DNA of 64,000 nt from Tumebacillus permanentifrigoris (GCF_003148565.1 NZ_QGGL01000006.1:1-64000), one strand, 5' to 3'; positions 30,392 through 38,987 are shown, counted from the stretch's first letter. The notes: generated by a model not told the origin, from the letters alone. Numbers and translations: made by a program.

Positions 30392-31108
30392 ATGGACGAG
30401 GTCAAAAAGAAAATCTACGTCGTCGATGATGACGAGAGAATTCGCTTGATCGTCATGCGCTACTTGGAAGCGGAAGGCTATGCTGTGACTGGATATGGCG
30501 ACGGAGAATCGGCGTTGCAGGCATTTGCACAAGCTCCGCCGGATATGTTCATCCTCGACATTATGATGCCGGGCATCGACGGGCTGGAAGTCTGTCGCAA
30601 GCTCCGCGCCACGAGTCAGATCCCGATCATCATGGTCTCGGCCAAGGATGACGAGATCGACCGCATCGTCGGACTCGAACTCGGCAGCGATGATTATCTG
30701 TCCAAGCCGTTCTCCCCTCGTGAATTGCTCGCTCGTGTCAAGACGGTGTTCCGTCGTTTCCATATCGGGTTGCAGCAGCAGTCCCTTGCAAGTGCGCCTG
30801 CTGCTCAGCCCGAACACCTCGCGATGCGCGACCTCAAGCTGTTCCCTGAGGAGCGCCGTGCGCAGTGCCAAGCGGTCGATCTGCCGTTGACGACCAAGGA
30901 GTACGACTTGCTGTACTTTTTCGCTCGTCACCTCAACAAGGCCTTCACCCGCGAGCAGTTGCTGACCCAAGTGTGGGGCTATGACTACATCGGGGACGAG
31001 CGTGCGATTGACGATCTCGTCAAGCGCCTGCGCAAGAAACTAAAAGCAGCGAGTTCCGACTGTGAGATCAAAACCGTCTGGGGCTACGGCTACAAGGTTG
31101 AGTCATGA
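30392..31108 (+). CDS. OmpR-family response regulator
   Basis: A 238-residue regulator. The receiver has IYVVDDDERIR, phospho-acceptor Asp in MFILDIMMPGIDG, Thr/Ser switch in IIMVSAKDD and Lys in LSKPFSPREL. The C-terminal winged helix reads LTTKEYDLLYFFARHLNKAFTREQLLTQVWGYDY ... KTVWGYGYK. ATG 30392 follows GGGAGGAGGG. It overlaps the histidine kinase gene by four bases. Confidence 0.95.
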   Translation: MDEVKKKIYVVDDDERIRLIVMRYLEAEGYAVTGYGDGESALQAFAQAPPDMFILDIMMPGIDGLEVCRKLRATSQIPIIMVSAKDDEIDRIVGLELGSDDYLSKPFSPRELLARVKTVFRRFHIGLQQQSLASAPAAQPEHLAMRDLKLFPEERRAQCQAVDLPLTTKEYDLLYFFARHLNKAFTREQLLTQVWGYDYIGDERAIDDLVKRLRKKLKAASSDCEIKTVWGYGYKVES

Positions 31109-32511
31109 CGCGCCGCTACTCGATCTCGCAGAAACTGATCCTGTCCTATCTGTTGATCGCGCTGGTGGCCTTGAGTGTCGGCGGCGTGCTTTTTTATGCG
31201 CTGGTCAAGCAAGCCATCACCGATGAGGCGTTCAACACGCTGGAGTTTGAGGCGCAGACCTTCCTGAACACGGTCGATGTGGACGTCGATCCCACCAACC
31301 CCCAACAAGCCTTGCTCGCGAAAAAAACATCGCGCCTGCGCATGCAATACGCGACGCGCACGATGAGCATCGCCGTCGTGATCGTCAACCAGAAAAACGG
31401 CAAGGTCGAATCGACCAACGTCGAAGGCTTGGAGGTCGGGGATAAATTCCCGGTGTCGCTCGCGAACATCGACACGGAGCAGAACAGCACTTACCAGACG
31501 GTCAAGCAAGTCGGGCAACACGAGTACTTGATCCACGCGATGCCATTGCCAGAGCCGCAATACCAAGGGCTGGACGCGGTGTTTCTCACGCCGTTGGAAA
31601 ATGTCTCGCTGGTGATCAAGGACTTGATCGGAGCCTTGATCAAGGGGTTTCTCATCACCAGTGTGGTCGTGCTCGTGCTGGGGTTGTGGCTGTCTCGCTC
31701 GCTGACCAAGCCGATTCGCGTCTTGCAAGAGCAGATGAAGCGCTTGGCGAAGCGCGACTTCTCCCCGCCACCGGTCGTGACGACGGGGGATGAGTTGGAG
31801 GAAGTCTCGCGTTCGTTTGCCGCGATGGTCGAGGAATTGAAGCGTTACGACCAAGGTCAACGCCGCTTCCTGCAGAACGCCTCGCATGAGTTGAAGACGC
31901 CGTTGATGGCGATCCAAGGCTATGCAGAAGGCATCCTCGACGGAATCTTCGCGGGGGAGGAAGCGAGCACGGGGCTCGATGTGATCTCACAGGAGTCGGT
32001 GCGGTTGAAAAAGCTCGTGGACGAGCTGATCTACCTCTCGAAGCTGGAGACCCTCGAAGATATCTACGCCCCGACCGAGCAGGAATGTACCGAGTTGGTG
32101 GAGGATTCGGTTGCGCGCGTACACAGTCTCGCGTTGCAAAAAGGGATTGGGATCGCCGTGCAAGGTCGCGGCATGTACCTGATCCACGTCGACCGGGACA
32201 AGATGATGCAGGCGTTCATCAACCTCCTGAGCAACGGTGTGCGCCATGCGAATTCACGTCTCGAAGTCAGGTTGAGCCGAGTAGACGACCATGTGCGGAT
32301 CGCCTTTCACGATGATGGAGAAGGGTTTGCCAACCAGACGGAGCAGCAACCCCAGATCTTCGAACGCTTCTACAAGGGCGACAAAGGCGATACCGGTTTA
32401 GGTCTCGCCATCGTCAAAGCGATTGTCGAGAAGTCAGGCGGGTCGATCGCTGCGCACAACCACGCACAGGGCGGTGCTGAGATCGTCCTCCAACTCCCGA
32501 TTCACCCGTAA
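31105..32511 (+). CDS. Sensor histidine kinase
   Basis: A 468-residue membrane kinase. Helix 1 (LILSYLLIALVALSVGGVLFY), extracytoplasmic sensor about 40-175, helix 2 (GFLITSVVVLVLGLWLS), HAMP (SLTKPIRVLQEQMKRLAKRD). Phospho-acceptor box FLQNASHELKTPLMAIQGYAEG; ATP-binding N box LLSNGVRHA, G boxes FHDDGEGF and GDTGLGLAIVKAI. Stimulus unknown. The ATGA overlap with the response-regulator gene marks the pair. Confidence 0.95.
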   Translation: MTRRYSISQKLILSYLLIALVALSVGGVLFYALVKQAITDEAFNTLEFEAQTFLNTVDVDVDPTNPQQALLAKKTSRLRMQYATRTMSIAVVIVNQKNGKVESTNVEGLEVGDKFPVSLANIDTEQNSTYQTVKQVGQHEYLIHAMPLPEPQYQGLDAVFLTPLENVSLVIKDLIGALIKGFLITSVVVLVLGLWLSRSLTKPIRVLQEQMKRLAKRDFSPPPVVTTGDELEEVSRSFAAMVEELKRYDQGQRRFLQNASHELKTPLMAIQGYAEGILDGIFAGEEASTGLDVISQESVRLKKLVDELIYLSKLETLEDIYAPTEQECTELVEDSVARVHSLALQKGIGIAVQGRGMYLIHVDRDKMMQAFINLLSNGVRHANSRLEVRLSRVDDHVRIAFHDDGEGFANQTEQQPQIFERFYKGDKGDTGLGLAIVKAIVEKSGGSIAAHNHAQGGAEIVLQLPIHP

Positions 32512-32512
32512 A

Positions 32513-32544
32513 AGAAACCCGCCCTCCTACGAGGACGGGTTTTT
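32513..32544. terminator. Terminator between kinase gene and convergent small gene
   Basis: AAACCCGCCCTC pairs with GAGGACGGGTTT (one mismatch) around CTAC, followed by T. Confidence 0.85.
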
Positions 32545-32557
32545 ATCAACACACGGA

Positions 32558-32785
32558 TCAATCGTAGTGTACGGTGGTGCCATGACCGTCGTAATCTCCA
32601 CAATAGTGTGGAAAACCACCACGGGCGTCGATCTCCGCTGCGATTTTGGCGAGCACGTGCTGCCCACGGTCATTCAGGCAGGCTTGCAAGTGTGTCATCG
32701 TCGTCTGGTGATAGGCGAGTTCTTCAATCGTCCACTTGTTATACGAGAGATCCTGCAGTTCTTCGAGCGTGCGCCCTACGTACAT
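32558..32785 (-). CDS. Hypothetical protein (75 aa)
   Basis: A 75-residue soluble protein: MYVGRTLEELQDLSYNKW, a helical middle (YHQTTMTHLQACLNDRGQHV) and a His/Tyr-rich end (HYCGDYDGHGTTVHYD) that could bind metal. AGGAGGTGATC lies four bases before ATG on the minus strand. Family not recognised. Confidence 0.7.
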   Translation of the reverse strand: MYVGRTLEELQDLSYNKWTIEELAYHQTTMTHLQACLNDRGQHVLAKIAAEIDARGGFPHYCGDYDGHGTTVHYD

Positions 32786-32860
32786 CAACGATCACCTCCT
32801 GACGGGTAGGTTGTGCCGCCGGGAGACACTCTATCCGTGGAGAGTGGAGGCCAATTTGCT

Positions 32861-33178
32861 ATGAGCACCATTCAAGTCACCGAACGCGCGAGGCAGGAAT
32901 TGCTGCAATTTCGCGAGGACGAGCACGGGCGCGTCTGCGTCCGTTTTTACCTCGAAATGGAGGGTGGCTGAAGCGCCACCTACCAGTATGACTTGGCTCT
33001 GGATGAGCCGAGAGCGGGAGATCAGCAATTTGACCAAGGCGATGGGCTGCTCGTCGTCGTGGACCGGGCCACCTATTTCTACGTCGATGAGCCTTTGCGC
33101 ATCGATTATGACGAAAGCGAGCGGGTGTATCGAATTCGCTCCAACAGCCAGATCATCCCGGACAAGATCCGGCTGTAA
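32861..33178 (+). CDS. HesB/IscA-like selenoprotein 2 (in-frame TGA = Sec37)
   Basis: One hundred and five residues with TGA 32969-32971 read as selenocysteine. Before it: MSTIQVTERARQELLQF and VRFYLEMEGG; after it SATYQYDLALDEPRAG and a normal end at TAA 33176. The TGA again takes the place of the conserved HesB/IscA cysteine (GG-C-S), and -LALDEP- is shared with IscA proteins. GTGGAGG precedes ATG 32861 and a terminator follows, so it is a single-gene unit. It differs widely from selenoprotein 1, so this is not a fresh duplication. A SECIS-like hairpin lies at 32992-33012. The likely role is Fe-S or redox chemistry. Confidence 0.85.
32992..33012 (+). promoter_or_regulatory. Putative bacterial SECIS element 2
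   Basis: CTTGGCTC-TGGAT-GAGCCGAG: the stem starts 20 bases after the TGA and the loop 28 bases after it. Compared with 21260-21280 the loop is identical and one stem pair changes from T-A to C-G, a compensatory change that keeps the stem. Confidence 0.7.
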
Positions 33179-33179
33179 A

Positions 33180-33214
33180 AAAGAAACCGTCAGCCGCGAG
33201 GGCAGACGGTTTTT
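33180..33214. terminator. Terminator between HesB selenoprotein 2 and fabI
   Basis: AAACCGTC pairs with GACGGTTT around a 13-base loop, followed by TTTT. It can serve both convergent genes. Confidence 0.85.
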
Positions 33215-33228
33215 TATCGGTGCAGAAG

Positions 33229-33999
33229 TTACGCCATGATGTGGTAGCCTGCATCGACGTGGATCACTTCGCCGGTGATGCCGGAGGAGAGATCGGACGC
33301 GAGGAACAGAGCGGTTTTGGCGACTTCTTCTTGGGTGATGTTGCGCTTGAGCGGGGCTTTCTCCGCAACGACGCCGAGGATGGTGGAGAAGTTGCGCACG
33401 CCGCGAGCGGCGAGGGTGTTGATCGGGCCAGCCGAGATCGCGTTGACGCGGATGTTCTGCTCGCCGAGGTCTGCTGCGAGGTAGCGGACCGATTGGTCGA
33501 GAGCTGCCTTGGCGACGCCCATTACATTGTAGTTGGCGAGAACGCGCTCACCGCCGAGGTAGGTCATCGTGATGATGGAACCGCCTTCAACCATCAGGGT
33601 CTTAGCAAAGCGGGAGACCGCGACCAACGAGTAGGCGCTGATGTCTTGTGCCAGCAGGTAGCCTTCGCGGGAGGTGTCGGAGAAGTGGCCTTCGAGTTCT
33701 TCGGATTTGGCGAATGCGAGGGAGTGAACGAGGCCGTCCATCGTGCCCCACTGTTCCTTGAGAAGTGCGAACGCGCTCGCGATTTCTTCCTCGCGGGTCA
33801 CGTCGACCTGAACCATCGTCGAACCCGGCATCGTCGACTCGACGAGCTTGAGAACGCGGGATTCCAGACGGTCACCTTGGTAGCTGAACGCCAGGGTGGC
33901 ACCTGCTTCGTGCAGTTGCTTGGCGATCGCCCACGCGATCGAGCGGTCATTGGCAACGCCCATGATGAGGAACTTCTTACCGGCTAACAATTGGTTCAT
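33229..33999 (-). CDS. fabI: Enoyl-[acyl-carrier-protein] reductase FabI
   Basis: A 256-residue short-chain dehydrogenase performing the last reduction of fatty-acid elongation with NADH. The cofactor loop is the FabI-type GKKFLIMGVANDRSIAWAIA; VHSLAFAK, the Y-x6-K active site (YNVMGVAK) and NAISAGPINTLAARG follow. Starts at ATG 33999 after AAAGGAG. A FapR-type operator lies 40 bases upstream. A second, different enoyl reductase, FabL, is at 40913. Confidence 0.96.
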   Translation of the reverse strand: MNQLLAGKKFLIMGVANDRSIAWAIAKQLHEAGATLAFSYQGDRLESRVLKLVESTMPGSTMVQVDVTREEEIASAFALLKEQWGTMDGLVHSLAFAKSEELEGHFSDTSREGYLLAQDISAYSLVAVSRFAKTLMVEGGSIITMTYLGGERVLANYNVMGVAKAALDQSVRYLAADLGEQNIRVNAISAGPINTLAARGVRNFSTILGVVAEKAPLKRNITQEEVAKTALFLASDLSSGITGEVIHVDAGYHIMA

Positions 34000-34037
34000 G
34001 TTCAATCTCCTTTGTTCATGAATTCATGAATGCAGTC

Positions 34038-34054
34038 CTAGTACCTAGTACTAT
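34038..34054. promoter_or_regulatory. FapR-type operator before fabI
   Basis: CTAGTACCTAGTACTA is a near-perfect palindrome around the TAGTACCT half-site of FapR, the malonyl-CoA-responsive repressor of lipid synthesis. Confidence 0.75.
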
Positions 34055-34167
34055 ATTGACTGATTTGGGAGCGCACGGCAAGCCCTGTGAGAAAAAGCGA
34101 AACCCTTGGCGTGTTGATTCGTATATCTAAAGTAGCAGAACCACATAGATGGAGGAGCGATATTGCG

Positions 34168-34689
34168 ATGAGCGTTTTCGATCGTATCAAGAACATCTGG
34201 CGTGCCAACAACAACGAAGCCCCGCAAGTCGTACAGCGAACTCTTACCAACCTGAAGATCGGTGACATCATCTCGTATGATTTGGAAGACTATAAGGTAG
34301 AAGGCGTGACCACCTACCGCAGTGGAGGACAGGTCAAGTACGGGTACTTGTTGAGCGGCCCGCGCAACGGCTACCTGATGGTGGAACCGCGGGAGTCGAT
34401 TCGCGTGTACCTGTATGAGACACTGGATGCCCGCCTGGAGAATCCGGAAGCGATCAACCAAGAGATGGTGTATGACGATGTGTCCTACTTCGAACAGGCG
34501 CGCGGCGAATTCAGCGTCAACGTGCAAGGGCGCAGCGCGTTCAATTCCTATGACATCCTCTACTGGTGGTTGCACGTCTCTGACGATGGCGGCGCGATGC
34601 TGTTCGAATGGCAGAGCGGCGAGATCATCATCCGTGTCGGCAACAAGGTCAAACCGAGCGAAGTTAGGATTCTCCCGGGTAGCGAATAA
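34168..34689 (+). CDS. DUF4178 protein
   Basis: A 173-residue protein of the DUF4178 type: LKIGDIISYDLEDYKVEGVTTYRSGG, KYGYLLSGPRNGYLMVEPRE, DILYWWLHVSDDGGAMLFEWQSGEI. ATG 34168 follows TGGAGGAGC. It precedes two DUF4247 lipoproteins by 22 bases; DUF4178 and DUF4247 genes commonly occur together in Bacillales near polyamine or membrane genes. Function unknown. Confidence 0.82.
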   Translation: MSVFDRIKNIWRANNNEAPQVVQRTLTNLKIGDIISYDLEDYKVEGVTTYRSGGQVKYGYLLSGPRNGYLMVEPRESIRVYLYETLDARLENPEAINQEMVYDDVSYFEQARGEFSVNVQGRSAFNSYDILYWWLHVSDDGGAMLFEWQSGEIIIRVGNKVKPSEVRILPGSE

Positions 34690-34711
34690 TCCGGAAAGGG
34701 GTTCTTGGCGC

Positions 34712-35287
34712 ATGCGTAGACTGACCAAAACGATCGCACTCACGTTGGCACTCACCGTTTTTGCAGTCGGCTGTGGGATGGAGAACTCAGCAAACTTTAT
34801 CAAGCAAAAGTACTCGCTGGAGGATGTGCAAGGCTCTGGCGACACGCAACAGAAAGTCTATCGGGCCAAGGGCGAATCCGTGCCGGACGTCGCCAATCAG
34901 ATCGCGGCGGAGCAAAAGCCAGACGAGATCTCGGCGCAGAGCAACGAGCGGATGTTCCTCGTCTATCGGGACTATCTCATCCATGTCCAACAAGACCCGG
35001 AGCAGGCGTCCGATACGCTGATTGAGGTCGACACCAAGCAATTTGTCCGCCAAAATTATGACCCGAGTTTCCTCAATGGATTTCTCGCCGCCTCGTTGCT
35101 CAGCAACATTTTCGGCAGCGGGTGGCACAACTATCCGACACGAGGTTACAACGGATATGGGCAGAATCCGTATTACAGAAGCGGTGGGGGTGGGTACAGC
35201 ACGCCGCCACGAGTCAATCCAGGTACGACCCCAGCCCGTCAAGTGCCGAAAAGTCGCGGTGGCAAGGGCCGTGTGATCAGGCGGTAG
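34712..35287 (+). CDS. DUF4247 lipoprotein 1
   Basis: A 191-residue lipoprotein with lipobox FAVGC (Cys21). The mature part is DUF4247: VYRAKGESVPDVANQIAAEQKPDEIS, MFLVYRDYLIHVQQDP and DTLIEVDTKQFVRQNYDPSFL. A Gly/Tyr-rich tail (GYNGYGQNPYY) and a basic end follow. It is a tandem paralogue of the next gene. Envelope-located; function unknown. Confidence 0.83.
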   Translation: MRRLTKTIALTLALTVFAVGCGMENSANFIKQKYSLEDVQGSGDTQQKVYRAKGESVPDVANQIAAEQKPDEISAQSNERMFLVYRDYLIHVQQDPEQASDTLIEVDTKQFVRQNYDPSFLNGFLAASLLSNIFGSGWHNYPTRGYNGYGQNPYYRSGGGGYSTPPRVNPGTTPARQVPKSRGGKGRVIRR

Positions 35288-35362
35288 GCTACATACAGGG
35301 CTTGCCAAGTGGAATGGGTACGTGTGAAAATGAAGGGGATTAGGAGAAACGGGGGAAACATT

Positions 35363-36133
35363 GTGAAAAAATCGGCAACCAAGGCGCTCGCGATCCTGCT
35401 GGCTTGCTCGGTCATGCTGGTCGGTTGTGGAGGTTCGAACACGCAGAGCACGGCCACCTCCAAGAGCGCGCAAAATGTGCAAGATTATCTCAAGGACAAC
35501 TATGCGTTTGTGTCGGCGGATGGTTCGGGCAGTACCATGCAAAAGGTATACCGGGCCGAAGGTCAGAGCGTCCCGGCCGTTGCCGAGGATATCGCAGACG
35601 AGCAAAAGCCCAGCGAGATGTCCAAACAGGATGATGACGATATGTTTTTGGTCTACCAAGACCAGATTGTCCATGTACAGACAGACGCAGAGAACCCGGA
35701 TGACGCGCTGGTGGAAGTGGATACCAAGCAGTACGTCGCCCAACATTATGATCCGAATTATCTGACGCCGTTCCTCGCGGGGATGGTGATCGCGAACATG
35801 TTCGGCAACGACTGGAAGTCCAAGAAATATTCGAGCTACCACGGGTACAGCCAATACAAGTACTCCACGAAGTATCCGAACCAGCCGTATCCGAACAAAA
35901 GCAACGGATATAGCTACCCGTCCTCTGGCGGGTCAAGCTCCGGCTCGACGACCACGAAGCCGAACACGGGCAGCAGCAGTTCTGGTTCGACGACCACGAA
36001 GCCGAACACGGGCAGCAGCAGTTCTGGTTCGACGACCACGAAGCCGAACACGGGCAGCGGTTCGTCGGTCACGCCGCCGAAGTCGAGTTCTGGCACCGGC
36101 AAGGTCGTGCCGAAGTCCAGCAAGAAGAAATAA
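35363..36133 (+). CDS. DUF4247 lipoprotein 2 with Ser/Thr repeat tail
   Basis: A 256-residue paralogue of the previous protein: lipobox MLVGC, then VYRAEGQSVPAVAEDIADEQKPSEMS, MFLVYQDQIVHVQTD and ALVEVDTKQYVAQHYDPNYL. After a Tyr/Ser/Lys-rich stretch it carries three 14-residue repeats SSSSGSTTTKPNTG and a basic end. GTG 35363 follows GGGGGAAAC; an in-frame ATG at 35312 has a poorer site. The repeats probably span the wall. Confidence 0.82.
   Translation: MKKSATKALAILLACSVMLVGCGGSNTQSTATSKSAQNVQDYLKDNYAFVSADGSGSTMQKVYRAEGQSVPAVAEDIADEQKPSEMSKQDDDDMFLVYQDQIVHVQTDAENPDDALVEVDTKQYVAQHYDPNYLTPFLAGMVIANMFGNDWKSKKYSSYHGYSQYKYSTKYPNQPYPNKSNGYSYPSSGGSSSGSTTTKPNTGSSSSGSTTTKPNTGSSSSGSTTTKPNTGSGSSVTPPKSSSGTGKVVPKSSKKK
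35931..36054 (+). repeat. 42-bp tandem repeats inside the DUF4247 gene
   Basis: Three copies (35931-35970, 35971-36012, 36013-36054); the last two are identical and the first has a few silent changes. In frame with the coding sequence, so copy-number change keeps the frame. Confidence 0.9.
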
Positions 36134-36136
36134 CGA

Positions 36137-36172
36137 AAAACGCAGCCTCCCGCTGGAGTGCTGCGCTTTTTT
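36137..36172 (+). terminator. Terminator after the DUF4247 genes
   Basis: AACGCAGCCTCC and GGAGTGCTGCGCTTTTTT pair imperfectly around CGCT. Confidence 0.8.
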
Positions 36173-36191
36173 CGTGAGAGGGGGACTGGAG

Positions 36192-36623
36192 TTGAACTAC
36201 ACGATCGTACCGATTCTCACTCGTGAGCCGCTGACGTTAGGGGCCGAGTTCCTTGCGCTGGATGGCGCAGAGGGCGAAGCTTGGAAAAAGGCAATTCAGG
36301 CGTTGCACCCTACATTGCTTCCCCAGTTGAAAGAGAGCGCGTTGGTTGAGGAGGAGGAGAGCGCTTTTTGCACGGCTGGCGGTTTGTTTGAGTACCAGCG
36401 TGGGCAGGAGCTGGTATTGGATGGTCAGCATCTGGCACTGTCTCATTGTGCGGAACATTTTCTCGATTTTTTGCTTTCTTCTGAGCATTGTCTGGAAATC
36501 ATGGAGGAGAAAGCGCATTCATTCGAGAAGTCTATCAGTGCAGTGGAGCAGCAGGAGCGTTTTTCCACCTTGATGAGGTGGTGGGAGAAAGGGTATTCTG
36601 TGTTCGTGCTCCAACACAACTAG
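36192..36623 (+). CDS. Hypothetical protein (143 aa)
   Basis: A 143-residue acidic soluble protein (LNYTIVPILTREPLTLGAEF, LFEYQRGQELVLDGQHLALSHC, ERFSTLMRWWEKGYSVF). TTG 36192 is chosen because AGAGGGGGA lies just upstream; GTG 36174 is an alternative. Family not recognised. It precedes the aldehyde dehydrogenase gene by 33 bases and may be cotranscribed. Confidence 0.6.
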   Translation: MNYTIVPILTREPLTLGAEFLALDGAEGEAWKKAIQALHPTLLPQLKESALVEEEESAFCTAGGLFEYQRGQELVLDGQHLALSHCAEHFLDFLLSSEHCLEIMEEKAHSFEKSISAVEQQERFSTLMRWWEKGYSVFVLQHN

Positions 36624-36656
36624 CACTCAAAGGCAAAAAGGGAGGTTTATTTTTTC

Positions 36657-38087
36657 ATGACAACCACCAGCAAACTCTACATAAACGGGGAATGGGTCGC
36701 AACCGACTCTACCTTTGCAGTCACCGATCCGGCGACCGGCGCGGTCATCGGTCACGCGGCTGATGCGACAGTGGCACATGCAGACGCAGCGATCGAAGCA
36801 GCGCACAAGGCTTTCCCAGGTTGGAAGAACACCCCGGCGCACAAGCGCTCGCAGTTGCTCTACAAGTGGTTCAATTTGATCATGGCTCAGCGCGATGAAC
36901 TCGCAGCGATCCTGACGGGCGAGATGGGCAAGCCGCTGATGGAAGCGAAGGGCGAAGTGATGAACGCTGCAGGTTTCGTGCAGTGGTATGCGGAGGAAGC
37001 GAAGCGCGTGTATGGGGAAACCATCCCGCATCTCGAACCGACCAAGCGCATCACGGTGCTCAAACAACCGGTCGGTGTGGTCACCGCGATCACCCCGTGG
37101 AACTTCCCGGCGGGCATGGTTACCCGCAAAATCGCTCCGGCGCTGGCTGCAGGTTGCACGATCGTGCTGAAACCGGCGGAGCAAACGCCGCTGACCGCTG
37201 TTCGTTTGGTGGAACTCGCGGAGCAAGCCGGGCTCCCGGCAGGCGTCATCAACTTGATCACCACGTCGAACCCAGCAGAGGTCGGCACGCTGTTGACTAC
37301 GGATAAGCGCGTGCGCAAGGTGACGTTCACCGGGTCGACTGAGGTGGGCAAACTGATCTCGCGCAACGCAGGTGAGACGGTGAAGCGCGTCTCGCTGGAA
37401 TTGGGCGGTCATGCTCCGTTTATCGTGTTCGAGGACGCGGATTTGAAAAAGGCTGTGTTCGGTCTGATCAACTCCAAATACCGCAACGCTGGTCAAACTT
37501 GCATCTGCACGAACCGTGTCTATGTACACAAGAGTGTAGCTGATGAGTTCGCGAAGATCGCGGCGGAGGAAGTGGCGAAGTTCAAGATCGGTCACGGTCT
37601 GGAGAAGGAAACCACGATGGGACCTTTGATCGACCAAGACGCTCTGGATAAAGTGAGCGCACATGTGGAGGATGCTGTTGGCAAGGGCGCGACTCTGTTG
37701 CTGGGCGGCAAGCGTCATGGCGAGCAAGGCTTCTTCTATGAACCGACTCTGCTGGCTGGTGTCACGGAGGAGATGCGCATCGCAACGGAGGAGACGTTTG
37801 GTCCGGTCGCTCCGATCTTCACCTTTGAAACGGAGGAGGAAGTGCTGGGCCGCGCGAATAACTCGCAGTATGGGTTGGCGGCTTATGTGTACACCAACGA
37901 TCTCGGGCGCTCGATCCGCATGAGCGAAGGTCTTGAGTATGGCATCGTCGGTGTGAATGATCCGATGCCGGCGAACGCGGTTCAAGCTCCGTTCGGCGGT
38001 TGGAAGGAATCGGGTCTCGGTCGCGAAGGCGGTCATCATGGGATTGATCCGTTCTTGGAGTTGAAGTATATTTCGACGGGTTTTTAG
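36657..38087 (+). CDS. gabD: Succinate-semialdehyde dehydrogenase-like aldehyde dehydrogenase
   Basis: A 476-residue NAD(P)-dependent aldehyde dehydrogenase. The cofactor site is TPWNFPAGMVTRKIAPALAAGC and KPAEQTPL; FTGSTEVGK, catalytic Glu in LELGGHAP and catalytic Cys in NAGQTCICTNR follow. Closest to the GabD class, which oxidises succinate semialdehyde to succinate; substrate cannot be proven from sequence. ATG 36657 follows AAGGGAGG. A large antisense open frame here is a by-product of codon bias. Confidence 0.9.
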   Translation: MTTTSKLYINGEWVATDSTFAVTDPATGAVIGHAADATVAHADAAIEAAHKAFPGWKNTPAHKRSQLLYKWFNLIMAQRDELAAILTGEMGKPLMEAKGEVMNAAGFVQWYAEEAKRVYGETIPHLEPTKRITVLKQPVGVVTAITPWNFPAGMVTRKIAPALAAGCTIVLKPAEQTPLTAVRLVELAEQAGLPAGVINLITTSNPAEVGTLLTTDKRVRKVTFTGSTEVGKLISRNAGETVKRVSLELGGHAPFIVFEDADLKKAVFGLINSKYRNAGQTCICTNRVYVHKSVADEFAKIAAEEVAKFKIGHGLEKETTMGPLIDQDALDKVSAHVEDAVGKGATLLLGGKRHGEQGFFYEPTLLAGVTEEMRIATEETFGPVAPIFTFETEEEVLGRANNSQYGLAAYVYTNDLGRSIRMSEGLEYGIVGVNDPMPANAVQAPFGGWKESGLGREGGHHGIDPFLELKYISTGF

Positions 38088-38101
38088 GAGCACGTCATGG
38101 C

Positions 38102-38137
38102 GAAAAAGCACGCGGGGGTTTCCGCGTGCCTTTTTTC
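38102..38137. terminator. Terminator after gabD
   Basis: AAAAGCACGCGG and CCGCGTGCCTTTTTT pair around GGGTTT. Confidence 0.88.
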
Positions 38138-38159
38138 TTGGTGGGGTGGTTGGTTTACC

Positions 38160-38987
38160 CTACGCGCAGCGTAGCGTGTGGATGGTGATCTCGGGGCGCG
38201 TTCCGAGGCGCACGTTGAAGGCCGCTTGGCCCATGCCGTCGGAGATGTAGACTTTTTTGCCGTTTACTTCGTGCATGCCGGAGATCACGTTTTGTTTTGG
38301 TAGCTCACCCATCGGGAACAATGTAAAGGCTCCCGGAATTTTGAACTGTCCACCGTGCAAGTGACCAGATAAGAGCAGGTCAACTCGGTGGTGCGGCTCT
38401 AGGTGTAGCACGATGTTCGGATCGTGCGACAGTACGAGGTTCCAGCCGTCCTGAATGTCGTGAAACGACTTCGGGATATCGGATTTGCCGAGGCAAAAGT
38501 CGTCGATTCCGATGATGTTCAGTCGCTGCTCGCCAAAGGTGATGCTGTCCCACTGGTTAGCAAGCACGCGGATGCCCTTGGCGCTGATCAACTCCGCGAG
38601 GTCTTCGATGCGCTCGCCTAGATAGTGGTCGTGGTTGCCCCAGACGAGCCAGATGCCGTGCTCAGGTTCTACTTTTTTTATTTCATCCAGATAGAGCATG
38701 AATTTATCGAGGTTGTCGTAGTTGTCGAGATAGTCACCCGTCATCACGATCAGGTCGGCGCGGGCTTCGGCGATGATTTTTGCCATGCGCTCCGGTTTGA
38801 TCGATTGGCGTTCCATGTGCAAGTCGGAGAGTTGGACGATGCGCAGTTCTTTTTTGTCGCCAAACGGCTCGTCGAGGTTCATCTCGATCTGGCGGACCAC
38901 CGGACGGTACGTGTTCCAGTGCCCATATCCGAGTACGGACGCTACGAGCGCGGCGACGATCAGGATCACGATCAACAGGATGGTCAT
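38160..38987 (-). CDS. Membrane-anchored metallophosphoesterase
   Basis: A 275-residue calcineurin-like phosphoesterase anchored by one N-terminal helix (ILLIVILIVAALVASVLGY). Metal motifs are complete: VQLSDLHM (D-x-H), MTGDYLD (G-D), GNHDHY (G-N-H-D), LSHDPN and GHLHGGQ. Similar to YkuE/YaeI-like enzymes that act on lipids or nucleotides. Converges on gabD. Confidence 0.92.
   Translation of the reverse strand: MTILLIVILIVAALVASVLGYGHWNTYRPVVRQIEMNLDEPFGDKKELRIVQLSDLHMERQSIKPERMAKIIAEARADLIVMTGDYLDNYDNLDKFMLYLDEIKKVEPEHGIWLVWGNHDHYLGERIEDLAELISAKGIRVLANQWDSITFGEQRLNIIGIDDFCLGKSDIPKSFHDIQDGWNLVLSHDPNIVLHLEPHHRVDLLLSGHLHGGQFKIPGAFTLFPMGELPKQNVISGMHEVNGKKVYISDGMGQAAFNVRLGTRPEITIHTLRCA

Noticed and set aside
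35931-36054. CRISPR-like repeat array
   Set aside because: The 42-bp units are directly adjacent with no spacers and are in-frame coding repeats.
36627-38111. A 494-residue open frame antisense to the aldehyde dehydrogenase
   Set aside because: It mirrors the codon periodicity of gabD, has an Arg/His-rich composition and no ribosome site or family motif.
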